From JBALVT01 sp036961345 (GTDB lineage: Bacteria > Pseudomonadota > Gammaproteobacteria > Pseudomonadales > Halieaceae): 64,000 nucleotides of DNA. Numbering within the stretch: the stretch's first letter is position 1; the number at the start of each line of letters is the position of its first letter. Positions 45,764 through 54,198 of this stretch are shown here, piece after piece. The notes below the pieces were generated by a model, which was given only the letters and a program-made list of their open reading frames with translations, searched no databases and had not been told where the DNA came from. Location: assembly GCA_036961345.1 (NCBI GenBank), contig JBALVT010000003.1:1-64000 (forward strand). Reading direction: 5' to 3'. Position numbers and translations under genes: made by a program.

Positions 45764-46609
45764 TTGGATACAGAATTGCTAAAAACATTTCTCGAAGTGC
45801 ATAAAACGAGACATTTCGGGCGCGCGGCCGAGAATCTGTATATTACTCAGGCCGCTGTGAGCGCCCGCATTAAGCAGTTGGAAGAAATTTTTGGTGCCCC
45901 CCTTTTTATACGCAAGCGCAATAACATACAACTTAGTAGCGAAGGCGAGCGCTTGATTCCCCATGCTGAGACTATGCTTCTTGCGCTCTCCAGAGCTCGA
46001 CTGGATGTCGCAGTGCCCCATGTCGCCAGTCGTCGGCTGCAAATAGGCGTCCGGACCGGAATTTGGGGGGATGTACTTCAGGATAAACTACACAAACTGC
46101 AGAGCGGCTTGCCGGATCTGGCGCTACAAGTGGAGAGCCTGGAGCCGGATAGTCTGACGAGAAGGCTATTGGATCGCACACTCGATATAGCGATTGTTTA
46201 CGAATTACCCAGTGTCCTTGAGTTCAGCTGTGTGCCCATAGGCGAATTCACCTTAAAACTCTATAGCTCGGTGAAAGGCGAGAATCTGAAGTCTGCGCTG
46301 GCGGGAAACTATATCTATTTGGACTGGGGGGGTGGGTTCGCTCGCTTTCATGAGCGGCGTTTTGGCGATCAGCCCACGCCGGTGCTAAACACAAATATCA
46401 ATGAATTGGCGCGTGATTATCTGGTGGCGAATGGCGGTGCCTGTTTTTTGCCGGAAAGTTTACAGAAATGCCTTGCCGTAGAGGGGCTTACGCTGGTGAA
46501 TGATTCTCCCGACTTTGTGCGTCAACTCAATATTGCTTATCACTCAGGCTCTGGCCACAGAGAACTGATTGAGCAGGTGATCGCTTTTTTTGTCGACGTG
46601 AAAGTCTAA
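45764..46609 (+). CDS. HdfR-like LysR-family transcription regulator
   Basis: DNA-binding regulator of 281 residues. The start M-D-T-E-L-L-K-T-F-L-E-V followed by T-R-H-F-G-R-A-A-E matches HdfR closely; the helix-turn-helix covers about 18-37 (Y-I-T-Q-A-A-V-S-A-R-I-K-Q-L-E). The effector-binding domain is of LysR type. The start is TTG 45764 with GGGAGA upstream, needed to give the conserved N-terminus. It is divergent from the radical SAM gene with 156 bp between, the usual place for LysR control of a neighbour. Confidence 0.88.
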   Translation: MDTELLKTFLEVHKTRHFGRAAENLYITQAAVSARIKQLEEIFGAPLFIRKRNNIQLSSEGERLIPHAETMLLALSRARLDVAVPHVASRRLQIGVRTGIWGDVLQDKLHKLQSGLPDLALQVESLEPDSLTRRLLDRTLDIAIVYELPSVLEFSCVPIGEFTLKLYSSVKGENLKSALAGNYIYLDWGGGFARFHERRFGDQPTPVLNTNINELARDYLVANGGACFLPESLQKCLAVEGLTLVNDSPDFVRQLNIAYHSGSGHRELIEQVIAFFVDVKV

Positions 46610-46703
46610 TTTTTGAGGATAGTTTGCCCTCCGCATGCCCTTGTCGCTGCGACGCTCGGCAATAAGTTTACCCACTATCCGATTTCAGACGCCGAGGCTG
46701 GGT

Positions 46704-46925
46704 CTAAAAATCGTCAAGATCGATGTCGTAGTAGCCGATTTCATCCCGCAAGCGTTTTTCTTCCAGTCGTTGCTCGGCACGGCGACGTTTGTCAGCCAGG
46801 CACTGCTTTTCGCTCGATACGGGGATTAAGTCATCAAACTCTTCGTCTATTAGTTCTCCCAGTGCCGGCTCGAAAATATCATCGAGAGACTCTGAAACCG
46901 CAGGTTCCTGATTTTGTTCGCCCAT
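46704..46925 (-). CDS. Small acidic protein, PA3496-like
   Basis: A 73-residue charged protein: acidic N-terminal half, then a basic helix R-R-R-A-E-Q-R-L-E-E-K-R-L-R-D-E-I and ending Y-Y-D-I-D-L-D-D-F. The end pattern (Arg-rich helix followed by D-Y-D-x-D-L) resembles small proteins named after PA3496 in Pseudomonas and loosely linked to the envelope. AGGTGGTTT lies just before the ATG. It is not in an obvious operon. Confidence 0.6.
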   Translation of the reverse strand: MGEQNQEPAVSESLDDIFEPALGELIDEEFDDLIPVSSEKQCLADKRRRAEQRLEEKRLRDEIGYYDIDLDDF

Positions 46926-47003
46926 AAACCACCTCCAGATAATTTATAACAAGGTGCCTCGTGGCAAATATCACTCAGGACATTTGTTGAGTAAATCAAA
47001 ATA

Positions 47004-47195
47004 TTATTGGATTGATAACAAAAATATTTTGTTAAGGCCGTATTTGGCGTAAAACTCATTGTTGATGGGCGGGCCGCCACCATCCCTGGCTTCCCTGCGA
47101 TTCCACTCTACATCCTTGTAGGTTTCATCCCTGAACTTTATTACCGCAAACGGCCCGCCCGAATGATTATTAGCAATACTCGTGCCAGTATTCAT
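47004..47195 (-). CDS. Doubtful small ORF
   Basis: From ATG 47195 it reads 63 residues (71 from GTG 47219). The composition looks protein-like: G-G-P-F-A-V-I-K-F-R-D-E-T-Y-K-D-V-E-W, then G-G-G-P-P-I-N-N-E-F-Y-A-K-Y-G. AGGG lies 3 nt before the ATG, which is poor spacing. No family recognised; its stop region is inside the AT-rich inverted repeat zone. It may be a gene fragment. Confidence 0.3.
   Translation of the reverse strand: MNTGTSIANNHSGGPFAVIKFRDETYKDVEWNRREARDGGGPPINNEFYAKYGLNKIFLLSIQ
47016..47034. repeat. AT-rich perfect inverted repeat
   Basis: TAACAAAA-ATA-TTTTGTTA: 8-bp arms and a 3-bp centre. Could be an operator or a weak transcript end. Confidence 0.6.
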
Positions 47196-47238
47196 TTGCC
47201 CTGAATAGGGCGTATCCACCGCCGGGGGGTGTCTTGAG

Positions 47239-47258
47239 GGTGTGTCCGGGTGTGTCCG
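47239..47258. repeat. Two adjacent copies of a 10-bp word
   Basis: GGTGTGTCCG occurs twice in direct tandem, followed by GACGCGTC. It lies just upstream of the doubtful ORF on the minus strand. Confidence 0.7.
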
Positions 47259-47297
47259 GACGCGTCACGGTCGGCTTCCAGCGTCCGCCCCTATTGC

Positions 47298-47810
47298 CTA
47301 GCGGTCTTGCAGAAGGTCCAGGATCTTTGCGGCGATTTCGTCTGCGCTGCCAGAATCAGAGCTCACTGTGTACGCAGCATATTGTCGATAAAGAGGCGTA
47401 CGTTCATTGAAAACCTCAGCAAAGTTTTGGGCTGGCGACGACGCTATGCCGCGAAGAGGTGCGAGGGCAATGCGTCTTTCAAGTGTCTGAAGACTGGCTT
47501 CAAGATAAACCACCGGTCCGGCGGAGGATAGGCGCTGCATGGCTGAATCGCTGTAGACCACACTGCCACCAGTAGAAATGACCGATTGATCCAGAGGGAT
47601 ATCCATTAGTACCTGTTCTTCAATTTCCCTGAGTCGCGCGTGGCCGTGCTCCTCGAGGATTTCTTGCAAAGTTGCACCCGCGTGAACCTGAATATCGAGA
47701 TCTGTGTCTCTAAAGCGCAGTCCGCTAATCTTGGCAAGTAGAACGCCCACAGTACTCTTGCCGCTGCCCGGCATGCCGATCAGGCTAATAGTGTCTATCT
47801 CACGGGTCAC
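47298..47810 (-). CDS. Second shikimate-kinase-family protein
   Basis: P-loop kinase of 170 residues. Walker A G-M-P-G-S-G-K-S-T; D-T-D-L-D-I-Q for the shikimate site; I-S-T-G-G-S-V; and a C-terminal E-R-T-P-L-Y-R-Q-Y-A. Compared with aroK at 17.2 kb, the lid arginine cluster is weaker (R-I-A-L-A-P-L-R-G-I) and the central E-x-x-F-R motif is A-R-L-R-E-I-E. It may be a divergent shikimate kinase or a small-molecule kinase of unknown acceptor. Stands alone, divergent from gcvT. Confidence 0.82.
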   Translation of the reverse strand: MTREIDTISLIGMPGSGKSTVGVLLAKISGLRFRDTDLDIQVHAGATLQEILEEHGHARLREIEEQVLMDIPLDQSVISTGGSVVYSDSAMQRLSSAGPVVYLEASLQTLERRIALAPLRGIASSPAQNFAEVFNERTPLYRQYAAYTVSSDSGSADEIAAKILDLLQDR

Positions 47811-47956
47811 TGTGAATTCCTCGGTACGGGTGGCAAAGGCGCAGAATATCTGTAAACAGGGCGCGGTGTCATGTACGAATTCGTCTTGCGCCTATAGCGA
47901 TGGCTCTATACAGTTGCAATTTTTAATGTGCCAAGACGTACACTCGAGGAATTTAA

Positions 47957-49069
47957 ATGTCACTTCTCACCACGCCGCTGGACGCACTGCATCGGGAGCT
48001 GGGTGCCAAAATGGTGCCTTTCGCTGGTTACGACATGCCGGTGCAGTATCCTACGGGAATTATTAAGGAACACCTCCATACCCGTGAGAATGCCGGACTG
48101 TTCGATGTTTCCCATATGGGGCAGGTGATTATTGAGGGAGCAGATGTCGCCTCTGCGCTTGAGTCGATTGTTCCTTGTGATGTTCATGGACTGGCTATCA
48201 ATGGCCAAACCTATGCGTTGTTTACCAACGAAAGCGGTGGAGTCCTGGATGATCTCATCATTACCCGCTGGGGGCAGGAGCAGTTTTTCCTGGTGGTGAA
48301 TGCAGCGTGCAAGGAGCAGGACATTGCGCATATTCGCGCTAATCTAGGTGCGGATCATTCGATGACAGTGATGGCGGATCAGGCGCTGCTCGCCCTTCAG
48401 GGCCCCGCAGCGCGTGAAGTCATGCGGCAGCTTTGCCCACAGGCGGCAGAACTTGTATTCATGAGTGGCGCTCGGGCACAGCTGGAAGGAGTGGATGCCT
48501 ACATTACCTGTTCCGGCTATACCGGCGAAGATGGTTTTGAAATATCGGTCGGCGCGTTACATGCCGAAGCGATTGCGCGACGGCTTCTGGCTTTTAGTGA
48601 GGTAGAACCTATCGGCCTTGGGGCGAGAGATTCTCTCAGGCTGGAGGCGGGCCTTTGTCTTTACGGACACGAACTCGATGCCACAATCAACCCGGTTCAG
48701 GCTGGTTTGCTGTGGTCGGTTAACAAGATTCGCCGCCCAGATGGTGAGCGTCCCGGTGGTTTTCCAGGTGCCGAGCCTATCTTTGAATCTATAGCCCAGA
48801 GTACCCCACAGCGACGCGTTGGACTGAGTGTGGAAGGTAAACGCCCGGTCAGGGAGGGCCAAAAAGTGCTAACTGGCGATGGAGAGATCATAGGGGAGAT
48901 CTGTTCCGCAGGATTTGGCGCTTCCCTTGGTCAGCCAATTGCCATGGCCTATATCAAAAGGGAACATGGCGAGGCTGGAACGCATTTGACGGTGGATGTT
49001 CGAGGCAAAATGGTAGCTGTAACGGTAACACCCATGCCGTTTATTGCTCAGCGCTATTTCCGGGGTTGA
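47957..49069 (+). CDS. gcvT: Glycine cleavage system T protein (aminomethyltransferase)
   Basis: Releases ammonia and passes the methylene group from the lipoyl carrier H protein to tetrahydrofolate, 370 residues. Start L-T-T-P-L-D-A-L-H-R; folate-site segments F-A-G-Y-D-M-P-V-Q-Y and F-D-V-S-H-M-G-Q; Y-T-G-E-D-G-F-E-I; and near the end G-K-M-V-A-V. GAGGA lies 6 bp before the ATG. No gcvH or gcvP is adjacent and no glycine riboswitch is seen upstream. The 3' end overlaps the convergent batD by 29 bp. Confidence 0.95.
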   Translation: MSLLTTPLDALHRELGAKMVPFAGYDMPVQYPTGIIKEHLHTRENAGLFDVSHMGQVIIEGADVASALESIVPCDVHGLAINGQTYALFTNESGGVLDDLIITRWGQEQFFLVVNAACKEQDIAHIRANLGADHSMTVMADQALLALQGPAAREVMRQLCPQAAELVFMSGARAQLEGVDAYITCSGYTGEDGFEISVGALHAEAIARRLLAFSEVEPIGLGARDSLRLEAGLCLYGHELDATINPVQAGLLWSVNKIRRPDGERPGGFPGAEPIFESIAQSTPQRRVGLSVEGKRPVREGQKVLTGDGEIIGEICSAGFGASLGQPIAMAYIKREHGEAGTHLTVDVRGKMVAVTVTPMPFIAQRYFRG

Positions 49070-50126
49070 GTTTGCCTGGCAGTGCGGGTTGACGGAATTT
49101 TCGCCATCTTTGCAACATCGAGTTGATGGCTTTCCTGGTGCTGTCAGTGATCGCAGCAAAGGGAATTTTTCGGATCAGCCAAATTAGCGCGCTGAGCACC
49201 AGTAAGCCAATAAGCCAGGGTACTAATGTTCGAAAGTTCAGCGGTGGGCCAGCGTTACTTTCGCGTTGGGACGTTCCCGTCGTCCCAACAAAAATGTCTA
49301 CGCTTGGCAGCGTTAACATCTGTACTTCACTGGTGCTTGTGTCCCACCAATAGAAATCTTTGGCTGGAAGCCGGTATTCGCCAGCTGCTTCGGCAATGTA
49401 AATGATGTGTTCTGTGCGGCTGGCGGTGATGGTGCCGCGGTTACTGTTGTTGTTTAGCACCGGCGGCTCGGCATACGCTGTGAGCCCTTCAATAGCATGC
49501 TCCTTGAATGACGGGAGCATCATCGCCATCACTTCCCCTGCGCGAAAATCTATTTGTCTTTCAATGGCATCTCCCACTTCAAGGTCGTCCAGAGTGCGGT
49601 CAAACGATTGTGAAACCTTATAGCTGGGCGCGGCGACCCAGTGCTCGGCGCGCGATAGGGCCTGGGGCCGTGAGACGGAAAATTCCAGTGTGGGTGTCTG
49701 TACCTCCCCTTCTATGATTTCTCCACTGTCGCCACTCACTTTTACGCGTGCAGTAATCGCAGGTATCGTAAACTGGCCATCGGTCTGTGCGTAGATCTCA
49801 AGAGACCAGCGCTGCACTACCCAACTTTGACCCCTGCGCTGCTCACTGGAATTACTCGCGAAATCGTCGGTTTGTAAGATCACCAAACCGGGAATTTCCG
49901 GTATCTTTATTCGTGTTCCACCGGTAAACCAGCGGTCTGTGGCAATCTCGATATTCAGTTTGATTTGCTGCCCGGGAACAATTTTTTGTGCCGGTAGTAG
50001 CCAGCTTCGCAGCTGCAGTCGATTTGTGTCTAACAGTTCCTCAACCGTGGTTGCCGCAGCGGCGAAACTCATTGAAAATATACAAAGCAGCGCGAAGAAA
50101 TGCATTTTCGGCGCGGGCGATTTCAT
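49041..50126 (-). CDS. batD: BatD-like protein
   Basis: Membrane-anchored periplasmic protein of 361 residues. Signal peptide to about 24 (F-S-M-S-F-A-A-A-A), immunoglobulin-like beta domains including V-P-G-Q-Q-I-K-L-N-I-E and L-E-V-G-D-A-I-E-R, and one C-terminal helix L-V-P-W-L-I-G-L-L-V-L-S-A-L-I-W-L-I then a basic cytoplasmic end. Typical BatD has several beta domains, so this is a short version. It overlaps the VWA/TPR gene by 4 bp. Bat operons are linked to oxidative or envelope stress; the mechanism is not settled. Confidence 0.85.
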   Translation of the reverse strand: MKSPAPKMHFFALLCIFSMSFAAAATTVEELLDTNRLQLRSWLLPAQKIVPGQQIKLNIEIATDRWFTGGTRIKIPEIPGLVILQTDDFASNSSEQRRGQSWVVQRWSLEIYAQTDGQFTIPAITARVKVSGDSGEIIEGEVQTPTLEFSVSRPQALSRAEHWVAAPSYKVSQSFDRTLDDLEVGDAIERQIDFRAGEVMAMMLPSFKEHAIEGLTAYAEPPVLNNNSNRGTITASRTEHIIYIAEAAGEYRLPAKDFYWWDTSTSEVQMLTLPSVDIFVGTTGTSQRESNAGPPLNFRTLVPWLIGLLVLSALIWLIRKIPFAAITDSTRKAINSMLQRWRKFRQPALPGKLNPGNSAEQ

Positions 50127-51769
50127 CTGCCTTCCCTGTTCGATGTTTCGCGTCGCTGAAGTTGCATGTTGAATTTAATGGCTAAAAAGTCTGAGGGGTT
50201 TTGCTGAACGCTACGCAACCACATTTCGCTGGTCGCCGGATCCTGCAAAATATCTTCCGCGCTCAACTGCGCTATTTCGGCTTTTTCGAAACTGATTTCA
50301 TCGGCCCCATCTGCAGGGATGGCATCATCTCCACCGAGTTCTTTGTCCTCGGAGCTGACCCCCGCTTCTTCTTGTTGGCTCTCGCTCAAGCGGTTGGTTT
50401 CCTCGATGATTTCATTGACTTTACTCCGGTTTTCCTGGGCACCGGGATAATCCGGTGAACGCGCAAGCAGACGATCGTAGCGACTGCGCGCTCGCACATA
50501 ATCTCGAGCGTGTGCGCGCGCATTAGCCTCATTAAACAGCGCCTCATCGCTATCGCTGCGAGAATAGTATTCTGCTGCTCGCATGAAGTCTTCGCCGTAG
50601 TAGTAGGCAAGAGCCTTCCAGCTGGGGTTCGCAAAGCGACTTGCAGCTTCAAGGTATCTGCCGCGCTGCATTAATACTCGACCTTGCTGGTCTGGGGTAG
50701 CCCACAGGTCCGCGAACCAATGATTCGGAGATTCCGAGCTTGCGCTACCAGAGCCAACTTCCTGTGCGAGTACCGGTAGGGGGGTGCTTGTTAACAGTAG
50801 CGGCAGCATCAGCCACACCCATGTCAGTGTCCAGCCTTTACGGAACCACAGCAAAAAAAATGCCATGGCCGGAAACACCAGGGGGTACCCGCCGTCTAGC
50901 CAGGGCAGCGCACTGTTTTCCATGATGACAAAATGATTGTTTATTTGCCGATTGATGCGTTTCACATCGGTGTTATTCACGGTCTGCTCAACGTAACTGC
51001 CACCACTATCAGACGCCAGTTGTTTCAGCGCGTCATGCTCCAGAGGAATGGTCCCGTCGTCAGTACTGCCGGTGCCCACGCCCAGCACTAACAGTTGATG
51101 AGGGCTGGTGGCAAAGTACTCTTTGTAGGCCTTGTGGCTATCTGCCCCGAGGCCGTCGCCGATTAATACCAGAGTGGCCGCAGCGCTGCTCTGGCGCAAT
51201 ATTTCGTCTACTTCGGGTAAGGCATATTCGGGGAACTTCCCAGATCTTGGCATTATCCCGGGTTCAATGGCCGCCAGGTACTGCTGCAATATAGCCTGGT
51301 CAGCGGTGAGAGCCAGTACCGTGTGTGCACTTCCGGAATAGACAATAAGTGCTGCGCGTTTGTCTGGTCGCAGCGCCAGAAGGTCGCCAATTTTTTGTTT
51401 TGCTCGCTGCAGGCGGCTCGGCTGCACATCTCTTTGGCTCATTGTGGCGGATACGTCCAGCATTATCACCAGCGCTGCATCATCCTGACTTAACGGCGAG
51501 GGTTGTTGTCGCCATGTTGGGCCCATTAAAATGATTAGGAACAGCACCAGAATTACGCCTGTAAAGCTCTGGGGGTTTATCCATGGGGATTTAAAACGTG
51601 TGACTCGAAGGTGTTCCAGCAGATGGGGTGCGATGATACCGCCGAACATGTCGCCTTTGGAATCGCGTTGCCGCATAAACAACCAAAGTGCGAAGTAGGG
51701 CAGAAAGACCCCGGCCCAAAGAGGACGAAGGAAATGAAAATATTCGAAGCTGGCAGCATCAGGCAACAT
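50123..51769 (-). CDS. VWA-TPR fusion protein (BatB/BatC)
   Basis: Membrane protein of 548 residues. Two N-terminal helices (about 16-33 and 69-85), a von Willebrand A domain with metal site D105-V-S107-A-T109, then helices near 290-330, a TPR region (A-E-Y-Y-S-R-S-D-S-D-E-A-L-F-N-E-A-N-A) and an acidic tail. The metal motif D-x-S-x-T differs from the canonical D-x-S-x-S kept by the neighbouring BatA. This fusion of BatB and BatC in one chain is common in gammaproteobacteria. It overlaps batA by 11 bp and batD by 4 bp. Confidence 0.88.
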   Translation of the reverse strand: MLPDAASFEYFHFLRPLWAGVFLPYFALWLFMRQRDSKGDMFGGIIAPHLLEHLRVTRFKSPWINPQSFTGVILVLFLIILMGPTWRQQPSPLSQDDAALVIMLDVSATMSQRDVQPSRLQRAKQKIGDLLALRPDKRAALIVYSGSAHTVLALTADQAILQQYLAAIEPGIMPRSGKFPEYALPEVDEILRQSSAAATLVLIGDGLGADSHKAYKEYFATSPHQLLVLGVGTGSTDDGTIPLEHDALKQLASDSGGSYVEQTVNNTDVKRINRQINNHFVIMENSALPWLDGGYPLVFPAMAFFLLWFRKGWTLTWVWLMLPLLLTSTPLPVLAQEVGSGSASSESPNHWFADLWATPDQQGRVLMQRGRYLEAASRFANPSWKALAYYYGEDFMRAAEYYSRSDSDEALFNEANARAHARDYVRARSRYDRLLARSPDYPGAQENRSKVNEIIEETNRLSESQQEEAGVSSEDKELGGDDAIPADGADEISFEKAEIAQLSAEDILQDPATSEMWLRSVQQNPSDFLAIKFNMQLQRRETSNREGR

Positions 51770-52751
51770 TGGAGTCTCTCCGTTTGCGTCTGCTTTGCCA
51801 GAGCCTCAGGCTGTGATACAGCAAAAAAAGTACCAGGGCGACTGCTATGGGCATGAAATGTAAACTTTGTCTGGGCCTAAAGCTGAGTGTTTCGTAAAGT
51901 TCGGGCTCAAGTTCGGCAATGGTTTTGTAGGCTTCCCTAAGCTGTTCCTGATCCAACGCCTGGAAGGTTTTGCCGCCGGTCACTTCTGCTACACGGCTGA
52001 TGGTGTCAATATCCAGTGCTTCTTCGCCTACCGTCGTGGGATCGCCGATCGCAATTGTGTAAATGCGAATACCGTTGGCGGCCGCTACCTTAGCGGCGTC
52101 TACGGGGGGCACAACACTGCCGGTATCATTGCCGTCGGTGAGAACCAGCAATACCCGATTGTCGGAATCGTTTTCCTTGAACAGCTTTATTGCCAAGCCG
52201 ATTGCATCACCAAATACGGTGCTCTGGCCCGCCATGCCGATTTCAGTTTCCTGAAGCAATTGCGTCCAAATAAGATGATCATCTGTGAAGGGAGTCTGTA
52301 GATAGGCCGCATTGCCAAATACGACCAGGCCCAGACGGTCCGATTTACGTTGCTCGGCAAGATCAGCCAAAACGAATTTAACTGCTTCCAGGCGGTCCAC
52401 CACGCGTCCGTCTGGCAATTTGAAATCCTTTGCTTGCATCGACCCCGAAAGGTCAACCGCGATCATCAGGTCGCGACCAGATTTTTTTTGTTCGATGGGT
52501 TGGCCGATAAACTGCGGCTTAGCTGCGGCCAATACCAGAGCGATCCACATAAATGTGACGAGGATGCGTTGCGCGGTATCGCGCTTGAGAATCATTGCGC
52601 CGGTTTCTGGCCGCCGTTCGCTAAGATCTACCAACTTATCAAAAAAGGGGACTTTGACAGAGTCACGGCTCTCTTTATAGGCGGGCAATAACAGCATAAA
52701 AAATGGCAATAAAAGCAGCGCCAGCGCCCAGGGATATTCCAGCTCAAACAT
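51759..52751 (-). CDS. batA: BatA-like VWA-domain membrane protein
   Basis: 330 residues from ATG 52751. N-terminal helix at about 9-25, a second at 62-78, then a VWA domain with intact metal site D100-L-S-G-S104, the conserved T in S-T-V-F-G-D, and L-V-L-T-D-G-N-D. A third helix is near the C-terminus (M-P-I-A-V-A-L-V-L-F-L-L-Y). It should pair with the BatB/C chain in the inner membrane. It overlaps the DUF4381 gene by 8 bp, confirming one operon. Confidence 0.9.
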   Translation of the reverse strand: MFELEYPWALALLLLPFFMLLLPAYKESRDSVKVPFFDKLVDLSERRPETGAMILKRDTAQRILVTFMWIALVLAAAKPQFIGQPIEQKKSGRDLMIAVDLSGSMQAKDFKLPDGRVVDRLEAVKFVLADLAEQRKSDRLGLVVFGNAAYLQTPFTDDHLIWTQLLQETEIGMAGQSTVFGDAIGLAIKLFKENDSDNRVLLVLTDGNDTGSVVPPVDAAKVAAANGIRIYTIAIGDPTTVGEEALDIDTISRVAEVTGGKTFQALDQEQLREAYKTIAELEPELYETLSFRPRQSLHFMPIAVALVLFLLYHSLRLWQSRRKRRDSNVA

Positions 52752-53250
52752 TATGCAGGTCCCGATGCTCCACAATCCACTGCGCTGAAGCCTCCAAAAG
52801 GCCGTCAGTAGCGGTCTTGTCTATGTCCATGCGCTGATAACTGCCCTTGGCCAGCAAAGCCATCTGGCTGCTGGTAAAGACTGGCGCAGCGCACTGATCA
52901 TTGAGGAAATCTGCCCAGGGAGCGCCCGACAGTTTTGCCACGGTTTCACGTGAGTATGCCACCAACGCTGTGAGCTTCAGGAGGCGGTTTAGCTCCATTA
53001 TTAGCTTGTCGCCTTCGGTAATTTGTTCAATCTTCCTCAGGCGCTCTGCGGCCTCTCTGCGATAGCGGTTTTGATACCAAGAGCGTAGCTTTCTGAAGAT
53101 AGTTCGGGCGGAAAAAGAGGCCGCCATTATTGCCGTTATCTGCCAACCCAGGGTTTGTGGCAGCCAGTCGATAGCGCCCGGCGGCACAACTTCTACAAAA
53201 TCCCCCAGTGCATAATTTCCGAACACTTCCGGCAGCGGTGGTGCACTCAT
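52744..53250 (-). CDS. DUF4381 membrane protein
   Basis: A 168-residue single-pass protein. N-terminal L-P-E-V-F-G-N-Y and a proline-rich stretch before a helix at about 34-48 (W-Q-I-T-A-I-M-A-A-S-F), then a basic and helical cytoplasmic part including L-N-R-L-L-K-L-T-A-L-V-A-Y-S-R-E and W-A-D-F-L-N-D-Q-C. It matches the DUF4381 pattern and its constant place between DUF58 and BatA. It overlaps DUF58 by 4 bp. Confidence 0.85.
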   Translation of the reverse strand: MSAPPLPEVFGNYALGDFVEVVPPGAIDWLPQTLGWQITAIMAASFSARTIFRKLRSWYQNRYRREAAERLRKIEQITEGDKLIMELNRLLKLTALVAYSRETVAKLSGAPWADFLNDQCAAPVFTSSQMALLAKGSYQRMDIDKTATDGLLEASAQWIVEHRDLHNV

Positions 53251-54191
53251 TGCGGAGGCCTTTGCCCGCCGAGTTTCTGCCTAAGCTGGTCGGTTACCGG
53301 CGTTATGGTGTCGACGGGTAACACGGGAATATGATGTCGGTTGAGTTCTCCCTGAACTTGCGCAATAGAGCTTTGAAAACTTGCCTCAAACTTTTCACCC
53401 AGTTCATGTTGAGCCGGGTCAATTTCCAGTTGGAAATGACCATCGCTCACAACGAGGCTCTGCGCTTGAGATATATCGCTCTCCAAAGGGTCATATACCA
53501 TGGAGCAAACTATGTCATTGTGTCGATTGACGCGTTTTATAATTTTGAGACACTCTTCGTTCCAGCCATAAAAATCCGAGATAATCACAACCAGATAGTC
53601 GTGGCCGGCCCGACGTTCAAGTAGCTGTAACGCGTTTAAGAGTGCACCGGGATTGCTGATATGTCCGGGTGCCACCGACAAATCGTTGTTCATATCTGAT
53701 AAATCACCCAGCCAGGTTAAAAGTTGACGTTCGCTTCGCCTGGCGCGGATTTCCACTTCACGTTTATCATTAAATAAAATGGCGCCAACCCGGTCTCCCA
53801 CTGCGATTGTCCGCCAGGCTGTAAGAGCGGCCAGTTCCGCGGCAACGACAGATTTCATTTTTTTCTCGCTGCCAAAAAACATCGGTAGGCGCTGGTCGAC
53901 CATGACAATTACAGGGCGATCACGCTCCTCGGTATATACCCTCACATGCGGTTTGCCGGTGCGATTGGTGACGCGCCAGTCCATATTGCGAATATCATCC
54001 CCGGGGCGGTAGTGTCTTAATTCGTCGAAATCCAGACCTCTGCCGCGAAGCCGGGAACGCCGTCTACCGCTTAGCAGTGAGCGAACGGGTTGGCTGGGCA
54101 GATAGCTAAAGCCTCGCGCGTTGTAGCGCAGTCGAACCAATGCTGTCAGATTGGTGTAGACATCGTCGCTGTGTGTGTGAGGTTTTGGCAT
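53247..54191 (-). CDS. DUF58 protein
   Basis: Cytoplasmic VWA-like protein of 314 residues. The DUF58 signature R-G-L-D-F-D-E-L-R-H-Y-R-P-G-D-D-I-R-N-M-D-W spans about 51-71, followed by V-R-V-Y-T-E-E-R-D-R-P-V and S-D-F-Y-G-W. ATG 54191 is 7 bp after the MoxR stop; a TTG at 54212 would overlap MoxR and has no better ribosome site. Works with MoxR in the Bat system. Confidence 0.9.
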   Translation of the reverse strand: MPKPHTHSDDVYTNLTALVRLRYNARGFSYLPSQPVRSLLSGRRRSRLRGRGLDFDELRHYRPGDDIRNMDWRVTNRTGKPHVRVYTEERDRPVIVMVDQRLPMFFGSEKKMKSVVAAELAALTAWRTIAVGDRVGAILFNDKREVEIRARRSERQLLTWLGDLSDMNNDLSVAPGHISNPGALLNALQLLERRAGHDYLVVIISDFYGWNEECLKIIKRVNRHNDIVCSMVYDPLESDISQAQSLVVSDGHFQLEIDPAQHELGEKFEASFQSSIAQVQGELNRHHIPVLPVDTITPVTDQLRQKLGGQRPPQ

Positions 54192-54198
54192 CTGCCGC

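Larger units (their letters stand above)
46926..47297. other. 372-bp gap with a doubtful small ORF and short repeats
   Basis: Between two minus-strand genes. It holds an AT-rich stretch with a perfect inverted repeat, a possible 63-71-residue ORF, and two adjacent copies of a 10-bp word. It may be the remains of a decayed gene plus the PA3496-like gene's upstream region. Confidence 0.45.

Noticed and set aside
47811..47956. Glycine riboswitch before gcvT
   Set aside because: None of the conserved glycine-aptamer segments are present in the 146-bp leader.
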